Below, in pieces: positions 9,338-19,157 of a DNA stretch of 43,960 nucleotides. Position numbers and translations under genes: made by a program. The notes beneath the pieces were generated by a model that ran no database searches, had not been told where the DNA came from, and saw only the letters and a list, made by a program, of their open reading frames with translations. The DNA comes from Mucidula mucida (lineage: Eukaryota > Basidiomycota > Agaricomycetes > Agaricales > Physalacriaceae), in the NCBI GenBank assembly GCA_015501055.1, contig JADNYV010000288.1, positions 1-43,960 on the forward strand. The letters run 5' to 3'. Every line of letters starts with the position of its first letter. Position 1 is the stretch's first letter.

Positions 9338-10593
9338 ATGTCGTACGCCGATGCAGAACCTGTAACTCTCGTTGAGTTTCTTCAAAAGCCGGTAGACGCT
9401 GTTGATTATCCTCTGTCGGAAGCAGTTGCAAACGGTGCCATTACGGCGACACACTGCAATCACCGCGACCTCAAAGACCGACTTACAATAATTACAGTCA
9501 AGGATATTGTTTCTCAAGAAATGACAGAGAACGTGGCGAGCTTTCTAGCTGACGTCTCTCCCTCTGCAGATCGCTTTTTGGAGAGAATTAAATATCAGGA
9601 ACCAGTAGTTCTGGAGGCATCTGCAGCGTGAGTCACCTCACTGCGTACAAAGCGCCGTTTACTGACTTTCTCATGGTATCTCTTAGTCTCCTGCTGAATT
9701 ATCGCGTGCTGCAGCCAGTGAGGACACTTTTGAACGTGATATGGTTGGCACATAACCGATTCAAGATTCTTGCTCAAGAGAGAGTGGAAATACAAACGGT
9801 CCTTGAGCATCTGGGCGACGGATTCGCAATCAGAGCACAGAACACAGCCAAGGATGGTGCGTTTATTCGGATCTATCCCGGATTTCTAACTCGAAGCACA
9901 CACAGACAGAAACATACAAGATTATGTCTTGACAATGGATTCGATTGCAGGATGATGAGAAGGAGGACGAGATTATTCGGGCAGAAGCAATGTCTTTCTC
10001 GACCGATGAAGAGTTTATGCTGTGGCTATCAAAGAAGGCCGAGGAATATAGGACGGATCCGATAGCTTTTACCCATGCACACCACACGAAACTTCCCTGC
10101 CTGGCGATACTTATTATCGAGGAGAAGGTAAGTCTGGCGCCCGGCGTTGAGGAAACGTGGAACTGACCTTCCGTTAGAAACCGGGAACTTTTAAACGAGA
10201 TTCGTGGCAGGGGGGTCAATACAGCGAGGGGTCTCCTAGGACGACAACCGATGAAGACAACGTCCAGAAAGTCATAGCGCAGATTAGAATGTGAGTCGTC
10301 AAAAGATTGTTGTTGCCGCGACGCTGAACGACCGCTCAAGGTATTCGGCCGTCTTACATTGCCGTCACGCCTTGATCTCCCAAATGAACGCCAACGTATT
10401 GATTGATATGAAGGTTCATGGCCTGAGATATTGCGAAGACACCAAGAGGTTTGTGCTGCAGAAGGTGGAGCGTCCTGGGAGGCGCACTCCAGGCGTACAG
10501 AGGGCTGAAGTAGTGGTGGACGATAGCAATCTAGCAGTTCGCGAAAAGATGTTCTACGCCGCATTCCAAAGGTTGCGTAGTATGATACTTTAG
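9338..10593 (+). CDS. Uncharacterised multi-exon protein
   Basis: Exon 1 is 9338-9627 (MSYADAEPVTLVEF) and ends at GTGAGT. Further well-supported exons are about 9953-10127 (DDEKEDEIIRAEAM to LAILIIEEK), 10178-10290 (KPGTFKRDSW) and 10341-10593, with introns GTAAGT-TTAG and GTGAGT-CAAG. The middle, about 9691-9860, is ambiguous: the frame needed to reach the third exon requires a small intron near 9740-9775, and two alternative frames both look protein-like. The product would be roughly 280-300 residues. No domain is recognised. The strand ILIIEEKKPG resembles the E-x-K strand of PD-(D/E)XK folds, but that alone is weak. It lies divergently from the interrupted pseudokinase and upstream of repeat copy 2. 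Confidence 0.55.
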
Positions 10594-10826
10594 GCTTGTA
10601 CAGAAGATAAGTAGGCAGAGGCAATAATTAGAAACGACTCAACGTTGATGTTGCTTGTTGATTTCAGCCAACGTCGGAACTCAAATCCTTTGTTGCCTCG
10701 CTTCCCTCCGATGGATTCTGATGACATGACAGCCGCCACCACCGTGTTAGTAGCAAAGAATGTCAAGACAGACGTCTTCTTTTCAGATTGCTAGCGGACT
10801 CCGTTGCGCGAATGTGTCCCAGCCAA

Positions 10827-11780
10827 GATAGGCTTATACCCTCCTGATCGCAATTGGCTCGAACAGACGCGAGCAAGGAGATTGATTTAAGAAGAGTGCG
10901 TCTACGTACTTGTAGCGCTATGCTTTCGGCTTGGCGATGGACATTGTCTGTCAGCCCGGTGTTGGTATGCCTTCTGTAAGGACAGCAGTAGCCCGGTGCG
11001 TTTGTGAATCCGGAGGTTTGTACCCTTCTGACATAAGCTCTAATAGGCGCGCGCGTGCTCGCTGTTACGTTTGAAACGGCCGCGCTTGAACCCACTGCAG
11101 TCGCCAATCTTTCGCACTCTCGCAGGACCGCCATTTACAGCAAATCGATCAAACGCAGGTCCTTCTTCTCCTCCAAACAATAAATTCCAGATGCTACTAA
11201 ACTTGTCGCTCTGTGCTATTGGACGCGCACTTATCCTTGTGGGCGGTGCTTGTCGTCGTGCTGGCGATTACGAGTATGATATCAACGTACGTCCAGTTCA
11301 ATCGATACTGGCTTCTCTGACTGCAGCTAATCCAGGCAAAATTACGCGCTATGGACCCTACAAAACTCGGACGACTAGGCCATGCCCCATGTTCCAAACG
11401 CGATCCACTGCGCCTTCACACGTCCTGCCTGTCCGTGTTTATCAGCACCGATTCATCGTCATGGCCCGTCGCCTTTCCGAAGCCGCACGGAATAGGTTCA
11501 ACACCTGATGCAAGGTACCGGGCCTGGCATTCATCCCTTCTCTCCTCCCTCCCAGTTGCCGTTCCTGCATTTGCCGCTTCGTAGGCTGTCAAGTTCATCA
11601 GTGCTCTTCGTGCTACGGGCGACAATGTCAACATTCATGACGCAGATGAAACCGTCTTGGAGCCTTGGCGATGCTGGCCTAGGATGACCGGAGCGGCATA
11701 CTGGTTCGTGCTGTACTGGCTGAGTTACTCCCTTCTGACCATAATACGGTCTGAATTGCGCTCTACGGATGGTACAAAAT
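10827..11780 (+). repeat. Dispersed repeat R, copy 2 (with intron-like insert)
   Basis: The copy starts near ATAGGCTTATACCCTCCTGA, shared with the 5-prime part of copies at 35402 and 36000 (minus strand). It carries a 49-nt GTACGT-to-CCAG segment at 11287-11335, with branch-like CTGAC, that copies at 2262 and 35415 lack. Its 3-prime tail from 11494 merges with the segmental duplicate shared with position 1. No intact open frame spans it. Positions 10594-10826 show nothing recognisable. Confidence 0.75.
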
Positions 11781-12430
11781 TTCGCGTTGGGCAATCGAGC
11801 TTGATGAACTGGCTCAGATAGCAGTCCTGCTCATCTTCGAGTCGTATCCCAGTGTCGTAGCCTTTCTGCGCCTTCGCTTCCATAGTCTATTGCTTTCATG
11901 AAGGTGCAGACTGCTATAATCCTCCCTCTCCGTCGGCGGGGCCGCTAGACGCGCTGTTGGTACGCGCATTATAGATGTTTTCAATCTCATCCGTGTATGT
12001 GCTTGCTTCAATCGCGCGCAATAATCTAATATTTCTCTAGTTTGTCATGTGAGCATGGTGGAGGCACAACGATCAGTCAATCTGCGTGGCCTTGTAGGCG
12101 ATGACACGAGGAGAGCGTGCACCAATTTTTGCTATCTTTACCGCCGATAGGGTTTGAGAGAGTGGTGCGCGCGTACTGTAATATTACAATTGATACAAAG
12201 GCTTAAACACGCCCTCGTTACCACCAATTTTGATTCCAGCTAGCCTTTGATAGACTTTGGTAGGAATGAACCTGGAAAGTCTCCCGTGTCAATTACGCTT
12301 CGTCGGAGTCATGTCGCGATAACGGAACCGCAGGCAGACCTGCATTCATAGCGTCTATTAACTCCATCCAGAACGTTTTAAGGGACTTAAAGGCTCCATC
12401 GTTTTCGATTCAAACTACGCTCCTTGTGAG
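11494..12430 (+). repeat. Segmental duplicate, copy 2 (upstream region of the 12467 gene)
   Basis: It matches 1-720, with an extra insertion of about 300 bp at 11655-11955 relative to that copy. It runs up to 37 nt before the type II gene at 12467 and therefore includes its promoter. No coding frame is supported inside it. Confidence 0.75.
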
Positions 12431-12466
12431 GTGCAAGAGATAACCTCGCTGGAAACCACTCAAGCA

Positions 12467-13737
12467 ATGACTTCCTCGGATGATTCGTCTCTGATTTCAC
12501 TCGATGCTATTCCGCCAGTGGGGCCCTCCACCTCGTACCTTAACTTCGAGTCTCGCGTTGCGCTAGACGGATATATCAAAGAGCTTCGCACATTGAGCAA
12601 AGGACGGAAGTTCTCCACGTTTTATCGTCTACACCAACCGATATCTCTTCTACATGTTGCCGCCCAGCGCTTTATCGGCGGCGGAAGAATACCGTCTCGC
12701 CCACCGCCTCGTTTTCAGCAGTCTGATATCCCAATGTTCGTAGGAGACCTCATCTTCCGGAACACGGTTCGGCGGCCTGTAGGCGGTGTTCACGCATGGA
12801 TCGCAGATGTCGTTGCGCTTGACGACAAGAAAGCCATGGCCACTCCACTGGCAAGAGTCGTCCTTAGGGTCCTGCAACAATCTATGATGCCTCTCCCTGA
12901 TTCGGACGACGCCGAAGATACTGACAACGGATGTCGGGTGTTTTGCCGCAGTCCGCTGGATATTCTCGGTCAGGAATATCGCATGTATGAGGACATGAAG
13001 GAGTTACAAGGCTCCGTTATCCCTTATTGTCTTGGCTTGCATCAGGTGCGTTTGCCGCATGTCTATTGACGCGAAACTGCCTGACACTGAATGGTAGATC
13101 AAGATGCGGAACGGCGAAATGGGATACGCGCTTATTCTCGAGTATGTCGAGGGAGACGAGCTGGGTCCTTGGATCGATACCCAGGCTAACAACGGACCAC
13201 TTCCCCCAGTCGACCAGGCTTGGCTGGATCAGCTGTCTCTTGAGGAGCTGAAGCGCGTCAGTGCGCGCGACATTGCGGAACAGCAGCGCACAGGAGCGCA
13301 TTCCAACACGGTGTTTGAACCTTATAACGACAAGTGGACCCAATACTTGGCCGATGCCAAAGAAATAGTGCGCCTCCATACCTCGGGACAACTGTCAACG
13401 TCGCTGATATTGATTTGATAAGGTTGCTATCCTATTCGACACACTAGACACGTTCACTAAGCGAGGTCTTCTGCTTCACCTTTGGAAGGAGGACCTTATC
13501 GTCACGAAGGAGAACGGCAAACCGAAGTCGATTGTAGTCATGCAGTTTGCAAATTTTAGGAAGCCGAGCCCTCAGGCGGCCTGGACAGAACAAGTGTCTT
13601 TGTTCCTGTCCTTGATCGTTGACTGTTGCGATACGCATAGAGCGCATCTCCTCCCTTGGGCGGAACAAGAGCGTAACGGGTTCAGGAGGTCCCTGATTTG
13701 GGGATACTGGAGCGTAATACCTTCAACTGGTACCTGA
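12467..13737 (+). CDS. Type II kinase-like protein, probable pseudokinase
   Basis: Exons are 12467-13045, 13098-13367 and 13423-13737; introns of 52 and 55 nt are GT-AG and phase 0, giving 387 residues. I chose the ATG at 12467 (MTSSDDSSLISL) because the paralog begins MTSLDN; an in-frame ATG at 12431 also exists. Exon 1 ends with FVGDLIFRN, HAWIADVVAL, VVLRVLQQS and GSVIPYCLGLHQ, a kinase N-lobe-like pattern in which the beta-3 lysine is arginine. Exon 2 (MRNGEMGYALILEYVEG) fits beta-5 and the hinge. Exon 3 has LLHLWKEDLIV in place of the HRD loop and VVMQFANF in place of DFG. Three key residues are thus lost and phosphotransfer is unlikely. It is the only type II copy in the 1-18.6 kb cluster that is fully open, and it lies 409 nt upstream of a co-oriented type I gene. 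Confidence 0.82.
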
Positions 13738-14146
13738 GTTGTGGGGTTTATATACGCGCGGACAATTCCATTTACTTTTGCTTTTTGGACGCGACCGAAC
13801 AGTGTTAAGTCACCATTTCCATTTATGAGCAAAGAGCTTGCGCGATGCTCATCTAACCCGGTTAAAGCTCATGTCGATTCTTCGCCTGTCCCACAGTTAG
13901 TAGACTCGCAGAGGGAGGGAAGCTAGTTGGTACAGACCGCGGCATGTATGGCTTTTACTCACCTCAGGCCTTGTGATATTGAAGAAAACAACGATGTTGG
14001 GAAGCGAAAAACATTTGAGTATTTCCTTGCTTCGGATGACGGTGGGCAGTGCTCAAACAACAACGTAGCGCTCGGGCCGGGCCACGTGACACTTAATCCA
14101 ACATGATATAAACGACGGAACAAGATAACAACCCACAGCCCGCAAC
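13738..14146 (+). promoter_or_regulatory. Intergenic region with TATA-like box of the 14147 gene
   Basis: GATATAAAC at about 14105 lies 40 nt upstream of the ATG at 14147. The remaining 350 nt show no gene; short open frames here overlap nothing recognisable. Confidence 0.5.
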
Positions 14147-15338
14147 ATGCCATCAGTGCCCTGTCCAAACCCTTCCTTTGCTGGCTACTACCCTTTCTTT
14201 CCTTCCCTCTTCGATGATCAGACCGACACGCCTCGAGCATGTTATGACGACCTAGTTCAGAAGCGTCGTGTAGCAAACATGCTCCCTACCTCTGCTGCGT
14301 GGTCATTCAGGGAAGTCATCGAGAAGGAGACATCGCCGCCACATCCCGGTGCCCGACCCATGCCGTCATTTGCGCGTGAAGGCGGCACGTTTCTGTTTCA
14401 ACTTGTTTGGGCTGAGCAAGGAGCTGAGCAGACGGCGGATGAGGATGCCTGGCAGTACTCCCAAGTGTGGGTGGCGGACGTGACGAAGGGGGAAGAGATA
14501 GAGGCCGTTGCGCAACCAGAGCGCGTAGTCCTGAAAATCTTTCAGCCATCTATGCTCCCGCTCCCGTTTCCCGACACCGGGTACCAATACGTACCAGGGC
14601 CGGCATATCAACTGGCTTTCTCCGAAGAGGTAGTATACACCCAGCTACGACGGCTACAGGGATCTCACATTCCCTATTTCTTTGGCACGTTCAAGGTCGA
14701 TAATTGACTTCTCCTGAATGTCTTCTTGGACTAACAATGTTTCTATAGATGATCCTTCCTTGCGGAGAAGAGGCTTATGTGTTGATGCTCGAATACATCG
14801 ATGGTGAAACACTTGATTCGTGGGTGACGGACTTTGACGACGAAAAACTCGCTGTCCTTCCCGCTGTGGTACGTGTCTCCCAGACTTGTAAGTATCCCCT
14901 CTAACCGTGCCTTAGATCAAATCGATACCTGATGCGTTTCGTGAAATCTGCGAAGAGAGAGTCCTTCATACGGATATGGAAAAACATCTGAACAACATTC
15001 CCATCGACAAGGATGGAAGGGCGGTCATCATCGATTTCGTGCAGAATGCGATATTTGACTCCGCAGAACAAGTCAAGGAGGAAGTTCTTTACAGGTCAGG
15101 GGACGAAGATCAGGGGAGCTTTTGCGTTCGCGTTGCCTTGAAACGCTGCCTGGAATCTGCCAGTACTCCCGAGACAAAAGTTAACCTCGAAAGATGGCTT
15201 AACGTACCGGGTCATCTCCCCAGCAAGCTCGAATGGCCGAACGGCCCAGAGAAGCCCGTTCGCAGTAATGTCACGCAGACTGATTCAGACGATGATGACG
15301 ATTCGAGTGACGAGGAAAGTGAAAGCAGTGAAGAATGA
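14147..15338 (+). CDS. Type I kinase-like protein with the best-kept catalytic residues
   Basis: Exons are 14147-14695, 14749-14868 and 14916-15338; introns of 53 and 47 nt are GT-AG and phase 0, giving 363 residues. VVLKIFQPS in exon 1 carries the beta-3 lysine. Exon 2 has GEEAYVLMLEYIDGETLDSW, the beta-5/hinge segment. Exon 3 has HTDMEKHLNN, keeping an HxD but with Asn one residue later than in a canonical loop, followed by VIIDFVQN, keeping the DFG aspartate. Activation-loop and C-lobe sequence is very short, which argues against an ordinary kinase. The C-terminus is a Ser/Asp/Glu tail (TDSDDDDDSSDEESES) typical of CK2-type sites. It is preceded by the co-oriented type II gene and followed by a broken type II copy. 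Confidence 0.82.
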
Positions 15339-15609
15339 TTGGGAGCCGGACATGTTAATCGACGACTGTGTACTTAGATGAATTTGCTTTTCTTTCTTTT
15401 TTACTTTCTAAGGAACCATGCTCGAATTTCCGGATACGTCCGTAGAACGCAACACTGTCCTAAGAATTGGCCGAAGACCTTAGACCGTAGTGCGCTCGGT
15501 AGCGTGCGATATCCAGTCGCTGATATGGTGGCCTCTCAAGAGACACACAATGGGCGGGATTTTACTGGTTCCACCTGGCACGTCTTGACCCACGCAACCT
15601 TGAAAGGGC

Positions 15610-16694
15610 CGGAAGTTCGTCAGGCAGCACCGTCTACGCCAATCGATATCCCTTCCACATGTCGCCGCTCGACCCTCCATTGGCAACGGAAGAATACTAT
15701 CTCGCCCACCTCCTCGTTTTGGCCGGTCTGGTGACGCCGACGTGTTTGTAGGAGACCTCGTCTTGCGCGAAGCGGTCAAGCGTCCCCTTATAGGCGACAT
15801 TCACGTATGGATCGCAGATGTCGTTGCCCTTGAAGACAAGAAAGGTACCCCTCTGGGAAGTGTCGTCCTCAGGATCCTTCAACAATCTCTTATGCATCTT
15901 CCGGATCCAAGCGACGCTGAGGAGACCGATAACGGACTCAGAGTGTCTAATCTCACTGCCCTTGATGATCTCGCGACGGAATATCACAAGTACGAAGACA
16001 TGAAAGAGCTACAGGGCTCTGTGATTCCTTATTGTCTTGGTTTGCATAAGGTACGCTTTTCAATGTGCCATGTTTATGAAGAGTCCTAAGCCACTCTTCA
16101 GATACAGATGCGGAACGAAGAAATCGGATACGCGCTGAATTTAGAACATGTCGATGGAGAAACATTCCGACACTGGATTGAGGCCAATAGCGATGGACCA
16201 TTTCCAATCGACCAGGAGTTGGTGGACCAGATGTCAGAAGACGAAATGGACCGTTACGACGAGGCCCTCTTGATAGAACGGGACCGCGTAGGAATCCACT
16301 AGCGAAGCCTTATAGAACCTCCTAATTCCAAGTGGACTCGATACTTCGAAAGAATTGGTGAGCAGTCAGACTTTTGACGTCGAACTCCTTGCTCATCCTC
16401 AAGTAGATTCCCCTTCTGTTTGATGCACTGGACACCCTCGAGAAGCAAGGCTTTCTGCTCGATGTGAGACCGGAGGACCTTATCATCACGAAGGAAGGCG
16501 ACAAACCGAAGTCGGTCGTAGTCATCGCGTTCGACAAGGATGACGATTCGGAGCAAGCTATGGAATGGAAGGTTCAAAAGTCTTTGTACCTATCTTATGT
16601 GTTTGAGTGCTGCAAGACGCATATACCTCATCTGCTCGCGTGGGGGGAACAAGAGCGCAGCGATCTCAAGAAGTCCCTGACTTGGGTTAAGTAG
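15610..16694 (+). pseudogene. Type II kinase-like pseudogene
   Basis: Recognisable sequence begins with KGRKF at about 15605 and runs through SRPPPRF, FVGDLVLREAV, VVLRILQQS and GSVIPYCLGLHK to an intron at 16051-16104. The second exon (MRNEEIGYALNLEHVDG) hits an in-frame TAG at 16300-16302. The frame nevertheless continues SLIEPPNSKWTRYFERI, matching EPYNDKWTQYLADAKEI of the 12467 paralog. The third exon, from 16407 (PLLFDALDTLEKQG), ends at 16694. There is a frameshift near 15603, no recognisable start, and a one-base mismatch between donor (16358) and acceptor (16406). Its loop LLDVRPEDLII keeps the HRD-position Asp, while DFG reads IAFD. It is closest to the 12467 gene. Confidence 0.75.
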
Positions 16695-17395
16695 AGCGAA
16701 GTTATTTCCACCGGTACCCAAGTATCCACTATCAATAGATGATAGACTACTTTGCTGTCATTCCAGCCAGAATCTCACCTTCGCGTTTCGGATTTTCGGA
16801 TTTTGTTATTCTCGGTGGAAGTACACGACTCATGCAAAGTGGTATGCGAGGACTGCAGGCGTAAGATCAATGTACTGCCTGTCATTATGAGCGCCAGGCG
16901 CCAGTTCGGCGAGGAGTCATAACAATCAGCAGATAAAGCGCGTTTATCTGCGCCTGTTGATTTCAGCCGCGTTCTCTTCCGCCACTTCCGTGAAGAGTTA
17001 AATCGCGAGAGCTCGATGTGTTTCATATTTAAGGTGGCCAAGCACTCGTGTAGTTTGGCAAATGGTGCGTTTCCGAAGTGATAGCGTTATACCCTACCGA
17101 CCGCAATTGGCTCGAGCGAAGAAGTTCGGTAGAATTAAGACTGTGTCCATGGCCTTGCACCGCTATGCTAGCCGCTTGCGAATTGGCATCGTCCGTTGCC
17201 TCGGCGCTAGTTGTACTAGCTTTACGTTCTCGGATCCGCAATGCACCCTTCTGATCAAAACGCCGCGCGAGGGGTTGGCGCCATGCTGACGGTGCTGTAT
17301 CTTCAATGCGATGTCATCAGGAAGGGTCAGAAGGACGTGGTATTCAGTTTCTATTTCAAACGAGTTCAACTGCAGAGCATTCCTCCATATCTTGA
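16695..17395. other. Intergenic region with a degenerate repeat R fragment
   Basis: A tract at about 17080-17290 resembles the 5-prime part of repeat R (ATACCCTACCGACCGCAATT, compare ATACCCTCCTGATCGCAATT at 10834) but is strongly diverged. Both flanking genes run toward this interval. Nothing else is recognisable. Confidence 0.45.
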
Positions 17396-18611
17396 CTATC
17401 CTACGGTATTCATGGGAAGATAAGTACTGTGCTTGAGCTTCTGCCAATTCGGTACCCTCGAAACAATCGCTAGATCTGACGCCCATTCCAGGAAATGCGA
17501 GGCGAACTCGCCCGAGTGCTTCCAACAGAACCGCAAAATGCCATTCGCAATATCCTCTCCTTGACTCTGTGCGAAAGCGGTCCATGCTGTAACCTGAGCT
17601 TGTACTTCTGCAATTGTTTCGTACGCGGGTGTGTTGGCAAAGTCGATAACAACGACCTTGTTATCGCTCTTGATGATGATATCATTGAGGGTGCAGAATT
17701 TGTGATACACGCCTTCTTGACCCAGCACGTCATATACGTCAAGGATTGATAGAATCTGACAGACGGCTTAGCACCCCAAGTGTGGCATGAAAACAACCAA
17801 ACTTACTATGTCCTTCAAGCTCTGCAGCAGTTCAACTTTCTTGCTCGCCTTGGCTTCTTTGTAGTGGGCTAACCATTCGGGCATGGTACTTCCTCTGATG
17901 TGCTCCATGATCAGGATGTACGCCTCCTCACCATTAGGCATATCAACCTAATAAAGGTGAGCGGCATCGGGAAAGTCTTGACTGGAATCTTACCAGAAAC
18001 TTTCCAAAGTACCACGGTATCTGGATCCCCTGCTGTCTGGTGAAGGTGGTGTAGACCAAATCCTCAGAGCATGCTAGCTGGCGCAAACTGGAGTTAATCT
18101 CCCAGGGACTAATCCTTCTGGCATCGGGAGCAGGAACCAGTGAAGGTTGGACAATCTTCAATACGACAGTCTCCTCCGCATCATCATCGTGTCCTCCATT
18201 GGTCTGAGCGTCTGTTACACTAGCCACCCAGGCCTGAGAGTGACGGAAAGTTGCTTTGCCGTACTCCTCCATAGGCTGAAGTCCGTCGATGATCGTAAAT
18301 CGGAAGCAGCCACCCATGCGAGCGAAATGAGGCAAAAGTCGAGCGCCATCCGACGGGGGCGTGTCAGAGGGAAAGGGTGTGATGTTCGCTATGAACGACC
18401 AGCCACCATATATGGGCGCTGACTGCGCTTCGATACGCTTCTCGTCGAGCATGTCACAATACTCGATGACGGCCGTGCGATCATTGATGTCGACTTCGGG
18501 CTCGAAGTAGGGTATGTAGTTCAAACCACCAATCAGAGCATCCTCTCGTTGGTAGGCAATGTTGTCGGCTTGCATTGTCGAATAGGGAGGGGGATGTTTT
18601 GTAGTCTTCAT
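17396..18611 (-). CDS. Type I kinase-like protein, probable pseudokinase
   Basis: Exons are 18611-17994, 17947-17807 and 17755-17396; introns 17948-17993 and 17756-17806 are GT-AG and phase 0, giving about 372 residues. Exon 1 carries an acidic N-terminal segment (IPYFEPEVDI), FARMGGCFRFT, HSQAWVASV and VVLKIVQPS with the beta-3 lysine. Exon 2 starts VDMPNGEEAYILIMEHI, the beta-5/hinge. Exon 3 has VYHKFCTLNDIII, where HRD has become YHK, so the catalytic Asp is lost while the loop Asn remains, followed by VVIDFANT, where the DFG aspartate remains. This loss pattern differs from the paralog at 846, which lost both. A TATA-like box lies just upstream. The last 20 residues have no counterpart in the paralogs. 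Confidence 0.82.
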
Positions 18612-18615
18612 CTGA

Positions 18616-18625
18616 CGCTTTATAA
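18616..18625 (-). promoter_or_regulatory. TATA-like box of the 18611 gene
   Basis: TTTATAAAG on the minus strand lies only about 10 nt upstream of the annotated ATG at 18611. That short distance suggests that the next in-frame ATG, the one in STMQADNIAY about 36 nt downstream, may be the real start. Confidence 0.45.
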
Positions 18626-19157
18626 ACCGGTGGATTACGTCTTAGACGCGACACCCGACTTGGTGTTTTCCTCCCACGTTCTCTGAGGGTCTTGCGAGTG
18701 ATGCATAGGCCTTTGTTTCCACATCGTAAACTGTGAATGACTTTAATGTGAAGAAGGATCCGCAGCCTGACCTGGAAACACCTAGTGGTAGCGCCGTCTT
18801 AGGAATGACGGGAAGTCGTCATATCGGCGGTTGATCCTCACTCGATGAACTGGCGTACTTCCTGTGCTTGTTAGTTACCTTCGTTCGTCTTCGTAAACAC
18901 GTTGAGGTCACGACTAAATGCAGACGAAGCCACAATTGGACACGATAGCATCCACGTTTTCCATAGGCGCCAGCAATTAGCTAGAAGACACAAGCGCGTC
19001 AGAGCAACAAATACCGTAAAGCGCGGTGTACACGATCACATCCTCTCCACTATGATCATTAACATACTTGGTACTTCATTCAAAGACAAGTACTCACATT
19101 AATCGAAATTAATCATCGTACACCTCATAAGTAATTAAACCGGCGGGACTAGCCCTA
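18626..19157. other. Intergenic region, no gene seen
   Basis: No repeat copy or coding frame is recognised. The interval holds the upstream region of the 18611 gene and the 3-prime flank of the 20747 gene. Confidence 0.5.

Noticed and set aside
15378..15734. Plus-strand 118-codon frame ahead of the type II pseudogene
   Set aside because: The family-matching frame in this region is a different one (RQSISLPHVAA), so this frame is not the gene.
16286..16302. A 15-nt GT-to-AG stretch (GTAGGAATCCACTAG) that would remove the TAG of the type II copy in frame
   Set aside because: It is far below the 45-60 nt intron size in this genome and has no branch site, so splicing is implausible; the stop is treated as a real lesion.
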